Positions 11,402 through 22,871 of a stretch of 60,000 nucleotides of DNA are shown one piece after another. The number at the start of each line of letters is the position of its first letter. Position 1 is the first letter of the stretch. The notes beneath the pieces are model-generated. The model was not told the origin of the DNA and did no database searches. It was given only the letters and a program-made list of their open reading frames with translations. A program made the position numbers and the translations under genes. The stretch is from Cryptomeria japonica (Eukaryota > Streptophyta > Pinopsida > Cupressales > Cupressaceae): NCBI RefSeq assembly GCF_030272615.1, contig NC_081414.1:339308502-339368501 (forward strand), written 5' to 3'.

Positions 11402-12870
11402 GTGTCTCTTTGTATGATCTCCACAATGCAGCTTAAGCAGAGCATGCAAAAGGGATGTCAGTTTTTTGCCATCACCATCAGTGATAGGGAGGAAGAGGAT
11501 GAAAAGGAAACATCAATTGATGACCATCCTATCCTTAAGGGATATTCAGATGTGTTTCCCTCAGAGCTACCTGGAATGTCACCTCATAGAGAGATTGACT
11601 TTAATATAGGCCTTGTATTAGGAGCTTAGCCAATTTCTAGAGCTCCTTATAGGATGACCACAAATGAGCTTAATGAGTTCAAGACGCAGCTTGAGGAACT
11701 ACTAGAGAAGGGTCACATTCATCCTAGCATATCCCCTTGGGGTGTACCAGTCATCTTCATGAAGAAGAAGGATGGATCTCTCTGATTATGCATGGATTAT
11801 TGTCAGTTGAATAAAGTAACCATCAAGAACCGATATCCTTTGCCTAGAATTGATGATTTATTCGACCAACTTTAGGGTGCCAAAGTATTTTCCAAAATTG
11901 ATCTTAAGTTAGGATACCATCAGTTGAGAATAGTGGAAAGTGATATTCACAAGACCACATTTCGCACTAGATATGGCCACTATGAGTTCACCGTGGTTTT
12001 ATTCGGTCTTATGAATGCTCCAATTGTTTTCATGAGCCTCATGAATGGGGTATTCCATATATTTCTGGACCACTTTGTGATTGTGTTCCTCAATGATATA
12101 TTGATATATTCTTAGAATGAGAAGGAGCATGAGGACCACCTGAGACAAGTTTTGTAGTGTTTGCGGGACAATTAGTTGTATGGCAGTTTGTCGAAGTGTG
12201 CTTTCTTTCGATCAGAGGTCAAGTACCTTGGGTACGTTATTTTTGGTGATGGGATCTCAGTAGACCCATTCAAGATCAGAGCTATTATGGATTGGCCAGT
12301 GCCAACCAGTGTGATAGAGGTCAGGAGCTTCATGGGCTTAGTAGGTTATTACCGATGCTTTGTTGAGGGATTCTCTAGGGTCGCACATCCTATTACTTCT
12401 CTTCAGCATAAAGGGAAGAAATTTGAGTGGACAGAGAAGTGTGAGAGGGCCTTTCAGGAACTCAAAAAGGCACTTACTAGAGCACCTATCCTTGTAGTAC
12501 CAGATCCCTTAGCTGACTTCATGGTTTGCACATATGCTTCCCTAGAGGGTTTAGGAGCAGTCCTTATGTAGGATGGTAGGGCTATAGCTTTTGAGTCTAG
12601 GAAACTTAAGACTCATGAGCTTAATTACCCTACTCATGACCTTGAGCTTGCAACAGTAGTGCATGCACTTGTGAGGTGGAGACACTTCCTTTTAGGTCAT
12701 CATTTTGAGCTTCATTCAGACCATCAGAGTCTTAAGTACATATTCACTCATATGAACCTTAATGCATGATAGAGGAGATGGATGGAGTTCTTGTGCAAGT
12801 ATGATTTTGACATTCACTACATCAAAGGGAAAGAAAACATAGTTGCTGATGCTTTGAGTAGGAGACGTCA
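11402..12870 (+). pseudogene. Tekay reverse transcriptase and RNase H, catalytic residues lost
   Basis: RT fingers and palm are readable: [32 protein letters not shown] and [15 protein letters not shown]. The metal-binding motif reads [10 protein letters not shown] (12081-12112), so the first of the paired aspartates is Asn. RNase H begins CTYASLEGLGAVLM, with the first catalytic Asp replaced by Tyr, and continues through FELHSDHQSLKY and KGKENIVADALSRR. Stops include TGA 11783, TAG 11873, TAG 12113, TAG 12569 and an adjacent TGA-TAG pair at 12767-12772. Confidence 0.88.
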
Positions 12871-14369
12871 TGAGGTATACACCATATCTATGGGCATGGA
12901 TTTGAGAGACCGTATACTGCAGCAGTTACCAGAGGATGGATGGTATTTAGAGGTTTGTCAGGTGATACGATCTCAGGAAATTTTAGAAGGAAAATATGTG
13001 GATTATTCCTTAGAGTCCGATGGGCTATTATGCCATAGAGGGCACATCTATGTACCTTCTTCCAGGGGATTGAGAGAGTTCATTGTCACAAAGGCTCATA
13101 GAGCTCCTTATGTAGCACATCTCAGAGTTAAGAAGATGCATGCTAACTTGAGATAGTTATATCATTGGCCAGGAATGCGGCAGCTCATTGCTGAGTTAGT
13201 AGCCCAATGCCTCGAGTGTCAGAGAGTCAAGGTGGAGCACTGCCATCTAGGTGGGTTGCTCCAGTCTCATGCTATACCAGAGTGGAAGTGGGATACTATA
13301 TCTATGGACTTCATCATTGGTCTTCCTATGTCATCTTGTCGCCATGATGCCATCTTGGTGACAGTTGACAAGTTGACCAAAGTGGCCCACTTTTCACCAG
13401 TTCAGACTACCTTCACAGCACCAGTGGTAGCATAGGTGTTCTTGTGAGACATTGTCAGAATTCATTGGCATTCCACACAAGATTATTTTTGATAGGGATT
13501 CCCTCTTCACTTCTTCCTTTTGGAAGGCTTTACAGGCAGCTATGGGCACTAAGCTCAACTTCAGTACAACCTATCATCTGGAAATGGATGGACAAACAGA
13601 GAGGGTTAACTAGGTGTTAGAGGATATGCTTTGCATGTACATCATGGATCATCAGACCAGATGGGAAGAGTACCTTCCCTTAGTGGAGTTTGCCTATAAC
13701 AATGGGCATCACACTTTATTGGGGATGCCACCCTATTAGGCATTATATGGAAGACCTTGTAGGACACCATTGAGTTGGGACCGCATAAAGGACAGAGTTG
13801 CTATTGGTCCTGAGATAGTTCAGGATATGGAGCAGTGGGTGGATTTGATTAGGCAGTGTCTTACAGAGGCGCATGATAGACAGAAGAAATATGCTGACCC
13901 AAAGAGGATAGATCATAGCTACTTGGTTGGAGACTGAGTCTTCTTGAGAGTGCAGCCGCATAAGAGTCCAATCCGATATGGAAAGGGTTCTAAGCTTGTA
14001 CCTCACTTTGTAGGACCATTTGAGATCCTTGAGAGGATAGGACTAGTCGCCTACCATTTAGCATTGCCACCTAGCCTGTCACGCATCCACGATGTGTTTC
14101 ATGTATCACTTTTGAGAAAATATGTCTATGATGAGTATCACATTCTAGATTGGGATGCCTTGCAGGTGGAGTCAGATGGGAACCTAGCTTTGGAGCCCAT
14201 TCGCATTTTGGCAAGCCAGACACTGGCCCTTCGAGGTCAAGAGCTGGACTAGGTTAGGGTCCAATGGGATTGCTACGATGAGGTTATGACATCATGGGAG
14301 GATGCAGCACGTATGAGATCAGAGTACCCCCATCTTTTTGATGAACTCCAGGAGGAAGTTCATGCCTAG
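12871..14369 (+). pseudogene. Tekay integrase with chromodomain-like C-terminus
   Basis: The zinc-binding half includes YVAHLRVKKMHANLR and CLECQRVK; the core begins WKWDTISMDFIIGLP and KLTKVAHFSPVQT. The frame shifts near 13460, then the catalytic region continues through [19 protein letters not shown] and LPLVEFAYNNGHH. The C-terminal half carries [20 protein letters not shown]. The last segment, VRVQWDCYDEVMTSWEDAA then EYPHLF (14254-14340), has the layout of a chromovirus chromodomain, which in this lineage helps target integration to heterochromatin. At least six stops. Confidence 0.85.
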
Positions 14370-14379
14370 AGGGGGAGGG
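14368..14379 (+). other. Tekay polypurine tract
   Basis: AGAGGGGGAGGG immediately before the 3' LTR start TGTGAGGCCC. Purine-only, at the expected place for plus-strand priming. Confidence 0.88.
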
Positions 14380-15129
14380 TGTGAGGCCCTACCCTGACTC
14401 AGTCTAGCATTTCAGTGATTTTTATGTTGAGACTATTATGGTTGCTTTATTTTTATACATTATGGATTTGGAACTTATATGATTTCATGATTTGGATATC
14501 ATTGATATATATTGATGCTTCATTTCTATGCATGATTCTAGAATAGGATTACTTTGTGATGATGTATGTCATTGTTGGAATTGCAAGACTTTACTATGAT
14601 GTTAGAAATAGGATGCATGTTTATGTATGGAACAAAATTATGTGGATTATGATAAATGCTTATGTGGATTTATTTGGATATGAGATATATTGATTTGTTT
14701 AAATGTAAATTTGTATGCGAAGTGTTTGATGTGTATTCTTATTCATGTGTTTTATATTATATGAGGTTATTTGAAATTACTAATGTGTAATTGAGATGCG
14801 TAGGAAAATTATCCATGTGACTATGGAAATATTATGGAGAACCAAACCTAGACCTATGTATGTTTGTAAAACTAGGGTTTGTCTATTTGGAGAGACAACA
14901 CCCCGTTTGTATAGTATTTTATTTGTAAAAGTGGATGTTGCATGTGTGTTAGATTGAATTTATTTATTTGTGTAAATCCAACAAGAGACAAGATTTCATG
15001 TATAATTTTGTAAAAGTATTTTTATTGTGTCACTTGACACGTGTTGATTTATGTTTTGGTTTTTTTAAATTGTCTCTTGGAGGGAGTTGTTTAACCATAG
15101 CTTTTCCAATTAATTTAATGTGATTCCAT
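14380..15129 (+). repeat. Tekay 3' LTR, truncated after 750 bp
   Basis: Matches 5889-6637 with about 22 differences by eye (roughly 3 percent). Identity ends at TGATTCCAT; beyond it the sequence is unlike the 5' LTR, so about 2.8 kb of the LTR is missing. Confidence 0.9.
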
Positions 15130-16925
15130 TATTTCAGACATGGACTCTAAAAATATACTTGGACTTTTTATTATTTTATGATGATCTATATGCAGACATG
15201 GACTCTATATGATGACCTTTATTATGCATGTTACTCTATATGATGATATTATGATCTTTTATCTTCATTACGATGATGCTTTATATGATGATGCAATGAT
15301 AAATGTTTTTGATTTTTTATTTTGATGACCTTAGATGCAACTAAAAATGATTACTAACTAAAATGATGCAAATGAATGATTATGTAATATGTTATTCAAA
15401 TGTTTTATCTGTAATGCTTATAATGATTATGAATCTAAATGCAAAGACGCAACTAAATGCTCTTTAATGAAATGATAATGTAAATAATGATGATGATACA
15501 CTACATGATTAATGAAATGCACTTAATTGAATGCAAACTAATGAAATGATTAAAATGCAACTAAATGAAAATGGATGATGATTTAAAATGATTCAAAAAA
15601 AAAATGAATGCACCTACAATGATCAAATGCAAACTGTTTTTGTTTGTCCATGTATACTCGATCTTTATTCGTGACCGTTGATCTATGAATGAAATGAAAT
15701 TCTTATAATGCAGATGACAATGAATGCTTATAATGCAGATGAATAATGAGCTAATGAAATGATCTAACTAAAAATGATATTGCCATTCTTCATATGTTAT
15801 CTTGTAATAGTGCTTGATTTCATTATTGAGCTTTAAAAATGTTGTAATAAAATACAAGCAACTTGACATAATGATCCAAGATGACCTGAGTATTTCTTAC
15901 ATGGATTTTGATATAGCAAGTTAATACAAGCAACCTGATATAATGAATCAAGTTGACCTGAGTATTGCTTGCAGAACAAATAAGGAATATCCCCTTTCAT
16001 GCATGACTCAGAACGTCCTCCTTGATATTTTGTCGATCATATCTGTAGACAAGTACATACTTTAATAAGAGATAAACCAAAGATAGCAAACAAAGAAAAT
16101 AAGCATGCCCCATCATAGCTTCTCTAGTCTCGGACATCCTTGAGTCGCATAGAGTACATGATTAGCAATAAAATTAAGAAATAAACACTAAATCTTGTAT
16201 GTCATTCACATGTTCTCATGGTCATTAACTGATATAATCATCTTGATGAATGATCATTGATAATATTTCATTACTTGCTGGTTGATTCTTCATTTTTTGA
16301 GTTTCAAGATGTAGATATCATAAGATGCCTTGATCTTTATTACTTTGTTTCTCGTTATCTATTTCAAAACCTTAGGTGCTTTTGGTTTTTCTAAGTTTTC
16401 TGAATGTTTTGGATTTTCAAAGATTCAAAAGATCACCTTAGAAAAAGGAATTAGGATTTTGCCCCTAGCAGAAACAAAAATTTATTATGGATGTATGAAT
16501 TGATCAAGATCCAAACCATGGCGGGATATAAATGCAAATTAATTGATTTTGATAAATTCTAAGATAGTGACTATGACAAGTATGTCAAAGATTGATAACT
16601 ATTGGTAAGCTGCATATTTTCTGCTAATGGTTCAGAGAAATGGATGTGAAAGATGAAATGGATGAGCTAGGAAGTGATAGATTGGATATGATGGAGTGGA
16701 TAGGTGCGCAAAGCGATCTCATAGATGGAAGGACTCAATTTTTAGATAGCACCTGTTTACTAGGTTTTCACCATCTAAATTTACTGCATTTTTTCTCTTT
16801 TCATATTTTTTATTTTTTATTTTCACTGTTTTATGCTTTTTAAAGATTTTCTGCTTTTCTGATTTTTACTAATTTCTTCAGGACTTTATATGCTTTTGTA
16901 TTGATTTTTTTCAGGACTTTATATC
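15130..16925 (-). other. Tat 3' untranslated region, ATGATG-rich
   Basis: Non-coding region between the Tat integrase end and the Tekay insertion. From 15170 to about 15790 it is dominated by loose repetitions of ATGATG and AAATGATG words. AGACATGGACTCTA occurs twice (15136 and 15194). Two AATACAAGCAAC..TGATATAATGA..GACCTGAGTATT blocks at about 15850 and 15925 form a short imperfect tandem repeat. The plus-strand frame at 16640-16843 has no recognised domain. Confidence 0.5.
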
Positions 16926-18318
16926 TCAAGCATATAACTTCTTGAGATGAATAGAATTGATAGGTCCATCAAACCAATCACCTTCAGGGGTAGATAACTT
17001 GTATTCTCCTAAGCCGTATGCTGCTACTATGAGAAAAGGTCCTAGCCAATTTGGTTCAAATTTACCCTTCTTTTCTTGGTCTTTTTGATTTCTTGGATTC
17101 TCCCTTAGAACTATATCTCCAATATAAAAAATGTTTGGATTTACTCTATGATTATAACTTCTTGCCATTCTCTGTTGATATACTTTCAAATGATCTGTTG
17201 CATTTTGGCGATGTTCCTAGATCAGTTCAAGTTCTTGGAGTCTAGAGACTCATTCTTCTTCTTCTGGTATAAGACCTTTCAAGGAAACTCGTAGATAAGG
17301 TATCTCTACTTCTATGGGTAATATGGATTCTAATCCATAGACTAGTCAATATGGACTTGCCCATGTTGGTGTGCGGATGCTAGTTCGGTATGCCCAAAGA
17401 GTAGGATTTAGCTGAATGTGCCAGTCTTTTCCAGCTTCATTTACTATTTTCTTCAAGATTTTCAAGAGTCTTGTTTGATACCTCAACTTGATCATTTCCT
17501 TGTGGATAATATGGAGTAGAAAACCTATATTGGATATGAAATTTCTCACATAGTTCCTTCACATCTTGATTCTTAAATGGTCGTCCATTCTCAGTGATAA
17601 TGGTCATAGGAACTCCATAGCGATAGATTATATAATTCAAGATGAATGATGATATTTGTTTTCCTAACACTTTTGTTAGAGGCATTGCTTCAATCCATTT
17701 AGTGAAATATTCAGTAGCAGTCATAATGAACTTATGTCCCTTAGAGGATGAAAGATTTATCTTTCCTACCAAATCAAGGCCCTATTGAGAAAATGGTCAT
17801 AATCCTGCCATAGGATACAATTCTTGTGTTGGTGTGTGGATGAAATTCACATGGATCTGACAATTTTTGCATTTCTTGGCATATGTGAATGAATCTCTCT
17901 CCATAGTAGGGCAATAGTAACCCATATGAAGAAGGTTCTTAGCCAGTGTTAATCCACTTGAGTGTGTGCCACAAATACCTGGGTGAACTTCGTTAAGAAC
18001 TTTCTCAGATTCTTCTTGTTCAAGACATCTCAATAAAGTGTTATCTAGACCTTGCCTATATAAGGTATCAACAATAATAGTATAGCGGGATGACTGATTG
18101 ATAAAATTTCTTCTTTGATTGTGGGATAGGTTAGGAGGAAGGATATTCTCTTTTAAGTACTGATAGGTTTGGCTAGATAAGGATTGGCTGGTTCTTGATA
18201 TGTGAAAAATCATGTAGGTATGTTGGGATTGAATGATAGGGGTTAAGATATCTTCCATAAGGAATTCATAATGTTGTTGATTCTCCTGATTCTGCAAGAG
18301 AGATGCTATTGTAGCCAT
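16926..18318 (-). pseudogene. Tat integrase, in several frames
   Basis: The N-terminal zinc region reads EVHPGICGTHSSG with CKNCQIH (18010-17850). The core runs from about 17775: GLDLVGKINLSS supplies the first Asp, IITENGRPFKNQD has Glu where the second Asp is expected, and DQVEVSNKTLE keeps the Glu. The C-terminal GPY/F-like module is at 17189-16926 (FEPNWLGPFLIVAAYG) and ends INSIHLKKLYA. Breaks occur near 17780, 17440 and 17200. Confidence 0.87.
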
Positions 18319-18465
18319 TGCATTTTCTACTTTATTCTCATTTCTTGGGATTTGAGTGAATGATATTTCTTGAAAGTGTTCTTTAAACTCTTCTACCAGC
18401 TGTTTGTAGGGAATGATCTTGTCATCCTTAGTTTGATAATCATCATTTATTTGGTTAATGATAAG

Positions 18466-18927
18466 CTATGAATCACCATAGACATGTAATTCCTTGATAT
18501 TCCATTCAATAGCCATTTTGAGCCCGATATTCAATGCTTCATATTTTGTAGTATTGTTTGTGCATGGAAACCCCAGTCTATATGATTTTGGAATTGTGTG
18601 TCCTTGAGGTGTGATGAATAAAATTTCTGTGCCTAATCCATAGTGTGTATAAAAACCATCAAAATATAATTCCCAAAATTTTGTACTTACTGTCAGAATG
18701 TCTGCATCAGGAAATTCAATGTGCAATGGTATGCCATTTTGTAAAGGTACTTTAGCTAATTGATCAACAATGACCCATCCTTTGATAGCTTTTTGATAAA
18801 CATACTCTATATAAAATTCACTTAGTATCATAACCCATTTGGCCAGTATGCCTGTCAAAGTTGACTTGTTCAACAAATACTTTAGTGGATCTATCTTTTC
18901 TATTAACTTCATAGAATGAGTCAGCAT
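18466..18927 (-). pseudogene. Tat second (archaeal-like) RNase H
   Basis: The segment begins with the end of the first RNase H and connection (KWVMILSEFYIEYVYQKAI, then VDQLAKVPL) and passes into WELYFDGFYTHYGLGTEI, FPCTNNTTKYEAL and KELHVYGDS. This is the extra RNase H of Tat elements. The first Asp (YFDG) and the late Asp (YGDS) are present; the Glu usually found before YEAL appears to be Lys. It stops after 18466, where the rest of the domain continues out of frame. Confidence 0.85.
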
Positions 18928-18933
18928 ATAATG

Positions 18934-19703
18934 TCATAGTTTCTGAGTTGCAAATATAACTGCTAGACATGTCTTCTCTATTGATGTATAATTCAGTTCA
19001 TAGCCAACAAGTGTTCTACTGATGTAATACACCGCTCTTTCTTTTCCTTCTTCATCATGTTGAGCTAAGAGAGTGCCTAATGATACGTTTGTTGTCAAGA
19101 TACAGAACAATAATGGTTTCCCTTTGATTGGTGATACCAGTACTGGAGGATTCATGAGATATTCTTTGACTTGCATAAAAGCCTCTTCACATTTTTTATC
19201 CCATTTGAATGGAACATTCTTATGTAAAAGATGAGTGAATGGATGAAATATATTTGCTAATTGAGAGACAAATCTTCTAATTGATTGCTATCTTCCTTGT
19301 AAAGATCACAATTGACTTATGTTCCTAGGTGACTCCACTTCCATGATGGCTTTGACTTTTTTAGGATTTACTTCAATTCCATGAGCTGATATAATGTACC
19401 CAAGAATTTTTCTAGAGGTTACTCCAAATGCACATTTCTTTAGATTTAATCTCAACTAATATCTTGTAGTCCTTTCAAACATCTTGCTCAAGATGTTCAA
19501 ATATTCTTGTCTTGTATGAGATTTTGCAAGTATATCATCTACATAATCTTCCATAAATCTATACATCATATCATGGAAAATTATTGTCATAGCTCTTTGA
19601 TAAGTTTCTCTTGCATTCTTAAGCCCAAATGGCATAACATTCCAGCAATAAGTACCCCATGCACAGGTGAATGTTGTCATTTCTTGATCTTTAGGGGTGA
19701 TTT
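18934..19703 (-). pseudogene. Tat RT (second half) and first RNase H
   Basis: Resumes directly at the Copia-A boundary with KITPKDQEMTTFTCAWGTY and VMPFGLKNARETYQRAM, and keeps the intact catalytic motif EDYVDDILAKS (19522-19550). After a break near 19456 come RNase H pieces: PVLVSPIKGKPLLFCI and GTLLAQHDEEGKERAVYYIS (19176-18934). The other half of the RT is at 32721-33398. The palm aspartates survive although the gene is cut in two. Confidence 0.88.
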
Positions 19704-20752
19704 TGTTGGTATTTTGGATATGTTGATATGGTTTTGTCATTGATGTCAACACTTGTCAACACTTATCAGCACTTGGAGATCTTTTTTTTGTTCACCGACA
19801 ATTTAGAGACTTATGCACAGTCACTGGTATTTGGTTCACCGACAGGTTATATTGTTCACCGGTACTTAGAATGACTTGGAGACTACCTGGTTATGTCGAA
19901 GACATTATTTGATCACTTGGTTTTGGTGATTTGATTATTGACCTATTCGGGTTTGCATATTTGTTGTTACCGGCAAATAGGTCCAAGTTATGCATCGACA
20001 AGCATATCTATTCCAGATCAACACAACACGTTATGGAGATGATTTATTATTATTGTAAATGCATTGAGCCAACTTGATGTATCACTTATTGATTTATTTA
20101 TAATTATTATAATATAATTTAGTGATCCAACCTATTCATTTGGTCTTAGATTTTGGTATAAATGTAATATCTCATTTGTGAGAATGATATGCGATAAGGA
20201 AAAAGGATTCTAATAGGGTATACGCAAAAATAAGAAGAGCTATACACACAGACATCATTTGTAGGTTGAAGGAAGGTTTTTGTAAAAGCAATCATAAATA
20301 AACTGGTACTGAATCTAGCATATGAAGATGCTATTTTGTGTAGTACATTATCATTGGATTTAACCATCCAATTGTAGTTAGTGTGACTCCCATTTTTTGA
20401 TTGAGTAGTGAGCTCTAGGCAGCTGGCCTTTTTGCATGTGTAGACTCCATATTGTATACGCATACTATCTACAGTAGTATCATTTGATTGTGGGTAAGGC
20501 TTCCCACCATGGTTTTCCACCTTACAGGGTTTCCACATACAAATATTTGTGTTATGTGTTGTGGATGTTATCGTCTTTCTATTTCATGCATTAATCTTTA
20601 CCGGTACTGTAATTAACTGATAAAATTGTCTACCGGCATAGAGTTTGGTTTACCAGCATTAAGCATTAAGTTTTATTTAAGTTACTTTTAGTTGAATTTA
20701 TTGAACAACTGATTCACCACCCCCCCCTCTCAGTTATCTTTGGGACCTAACA
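19704..20752 (+). repeat. Copia-A 5' LTR
   Basis: Begins TGTTGGTATTTTGG and ends GGACCTAACA. Near the 3' end it carries the TTCACC plus C-run plus CTCTCAG tract seen in several LTRs here. The minus frame at 20146-20538 is fortuitous; a related frame occurs in the 3' LTR at 32163-32432. Confidence 0.93.
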
Positions 20753-20754
20753 AT

Positions 20755-20767
20755 TGGTATCAGAGCC
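20755..20767 (+). other. Primer-binding site, initiator tRNA-Met (Copia-A)
   Basis: TGGTATCAGAGCC two bases after the LTR end. Confidence 0.9.
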
Positions 20768-20809
20768 TAGTCCTCTTTTTGTAGAAGTTTAACAACTTGA
20801 GGAGATCCA

Positions 20810-21770
20810 ATGTCTTCTAACTATTTTAGGAAGGACCGTCCGAAACTTGATGGAACTAACTATGGTATATGGAAGATCATGAAGGAGACACATTTGAATT
20901 GCATTGGAAAGGACATATGGGATATTACAAACAATGGGTATACTGCTCCTACTCAAGGTCAACCTAATCCACCAAACTTGGCTAAAGATGAAGAAAATGA
21001 TTGCAAAGCAAGAGAAGCACTTTTGAGCGCATTGTCAGACCAGCAAGTCATGGGATTATCAGACAAATCTACTGCCAAATCTATTTGGGACAAATTGAAA
21101 ACATTGAATGAAGGAGATTCCACAGTCAAAATTGTAAAACTTGAATGCTTTCGAGTCAGGTATGAAAATCTGAAAATGGAAGAAGATGAAAGGATTTCTG
21201 CTTTTATGGAAAGAGTAAATGAAATTGTTTTGGGTATAATGTTGTGGAGGAACCTTAAGTGAAGATGAGATTGTTTCTAAAGTTTTAAGAGCTTTACCAC
21301 TAGAATATAAAATGAAAGTTACTACTATAAATAAATTAAGAACAATGCCTAATGCATCTGTATCTAGAGACACTTTGGTTGGAAAACTTTCAGCTTTTGA
21401 ACTTGAGGAATTTGGTCCTGTTGCTACTATTAAGATAGATCTAGCTTTCAAACAATCATCATCATCTGCAACATCATCATCATCATCTGATAAATTTGAT
21501 TAGAAAGCCTTTTATGCAAGAGAACTTGAAGATATCAAAAAGGAGAACAAAGAACTAGAAGAGCTCGAAACATTATTTGCAAGGAAAATGCCTAAAGATC
21601 TAATTGAAAGTAAGTATGAAGGTAAAGCACCCTTTAAATGTTTTAATTGTAATAAGATTGGTCATATGGCTTCTAGATGTCCTGATAGACACACAATATT
21701 AAGAGAAGAAGCTAAAAGAACATATAAGCCTAATCCTGATTATCAGAGTTACAAGTTTAAGAAGAAATGA
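20810..21770 (+). pseudogene. Copia-A gag with CCHC knuckle
   Basis: ATG at 20810 opens MSSNYFRKDRPKLDGTNYG, the N-terminus typical of Copia Gag (UBN2-type), then KSIWDKLKTLNEGD and ERISAFMERVNEIV. A frameshift near 21230 moves the reading to another frame (KVTTINKLRTMPN), a TAG interrupts at about 21501, and the intact knuckle CFNCNKIGHMASRC is at 21639-21680. Only a few breaks, so it is less decayed than the Tekay gag. Confidence 0.9.
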
Positions 21771-22287
21771 GACAAATCTTGTTATTATGCTGATGAAGGA
21801 GTCACTGATGATTCCGATGAGGATCTAATAGACAATGGATGAGCTTTTGTTGCTATAATAGAATATCAACTGACACCTACTGTACAACCAGTAGAGCAGG
21901 CCCTGACAGCTAAAGTTGAAGATAAGGATGAATGGATTATTGATTTAGGATGTTCACATCACATGACTAGTGATAAGAGTAAATTCTTAACCTTTCAAGA
22001 TTACAATGGAGGTCTAGTGAGATTTGGAGATGATAAAGCTTGTATGATCAAAGGAAAAGGAACTATATCTTTTGATGCTAAGCACAATACTAATAATGTT
22101 TACTATGTTGAAGGTTTGAAGCATAATATTTTAAGTGTTGGTCAATTAGTTGAGAAAGGATTTCAGTTATAATTCAAGAATGGTAAATGCAAAATCTTAA
22201 ACAGAACTAGTTTGGAAATTGCAACTGGTAATCAGACTAGAGGTAATATCTTTCATTTGAACAACAATGAGAAAGAATATTTGATTG
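21771..22287 (+). pseudogene. Copia-A protease and start of the pre-integrase domain
   Basis: The retropepsin motif reads EWIIDLGCSHHMTS near 21930-21971, with Leu where the family has Ser after the catalytic Asp. The fold continues through GKGTISFDAKHNTNNVYYV and LKHNILSVGQL. A TAA at 22170 precedes the family-B insertion, which cuts the coding sequence at 22287. The downstream half resumes at 28666. Confidence 0.88.
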
Positions 22288-22800
22288 TGTTGGAAAATGC
22301 ACACTCCAATGAGAAATTATAGTTGATTGAAGGTATTGTCATTGATGGAAACCTTGGAATCATATGATACCGGCAGACTCTACACTGACAGACTCTACAC
22401 TGGTAGCGAAAAGGAAGAAGACTGACATCCTGGCCGACAACAATTTTGTAAGTCAGTGTGACTTCTTTTGTAATTGAGCAGTGAGATCTAGGCACTTGGC
22501 CTTTCTACATGTGCAGGCCCCTATTGTAAGAGTAATATTCCCTTATTGGCTAGTAAGCGAATATTGTGGGTCACAAATCCCACCGAGGTTTTTCCCACAT
22601 CGGGTTTCTTTGTTAAAACACTATGTTATGGTCTACTTCTCATGTTGTTGTTGTTGTTCTTATTTACTGCATTACTTCTGGTTTACCGGTATTCAATTTT
22701 AATATGCTTTTCATGTTTTAAATCAAGTAATTTGATATACTGGTTAGATACTAATTCACCCCCACCCCCCCCCCTCTCAGTATCTTTGGGAATCCTAACA
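22288..22800 (+). repeat. Family-B 5' LTR with internal deletion
   Basis: Begins TGTTGGAAAATGCACACTCC and ends GGGAATCCTAACA. It lacks about 266 bp present in the 3' LTR; the missing block lies between two TTTTGTA copies (28049 and 28315), and a single TTTTGTA remains here at 22444. Plus frames spanning 22481-22848 are LTR translations, not genes. Confidence 0.92.
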
Positions 22801-22802
22801 AT

Positions 22803-22815
22803 TGGTATCAGAGCC
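22803..22815 (+). other. Primer-binding site, initiator tRNA-Met (family B)
   Basis: TGGTATCAGAGCC two bases after the LTR end, the same primer as Copia-A. Confidence 0.9.
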
Positions 22816-22871
22816 TGGTCCTCTATTTTCAAAAGCCTAACAGATTGAGGAAGATCTTGTCACCGGTAGAG

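Larger units (their letters stand above)
5889..15129 (+). mobile_element. Tekay-like chromovirus (Ty3), truncated at its 3' LTR
   Basis: 5' LTR 5889-9427, initiator-Met primer site 9431, gag, protease, RT, RNase H, integrase with a chromodomain-like tail, polypurine tract 14368-14379, and 750 bp of 3' LTR. Domain order and the integrase C-terminus fit the Tekay/Del chromovirus clade. It lies in the Tat 3' untranslated region, 34 bp from the Tat LTR. The 3' LTR stops at 15129, so the outer target duplication cannot be read. The reading frame carries about 38 stops and several frameshifts. Confidence 0.88.

Noticed and set aside
9604-14369. TAG read as glutamine (alternative genetic code)
   Set aside because: Frameshifts, TGA and TAA stops and lost catalytic residues occur in the same element, and other elements show ordinary CAG Gln codons; decay explains it better.
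22481-22848. Cys/Leu-rich frames that look like small membrane proteins, also at 28352-28680 and 35382-35932
   Set aside because: They fall inside the family-B LTRs and recur only because the LTRs recur; the hydrophobic run comes from a TTG/CTT-rich tract.
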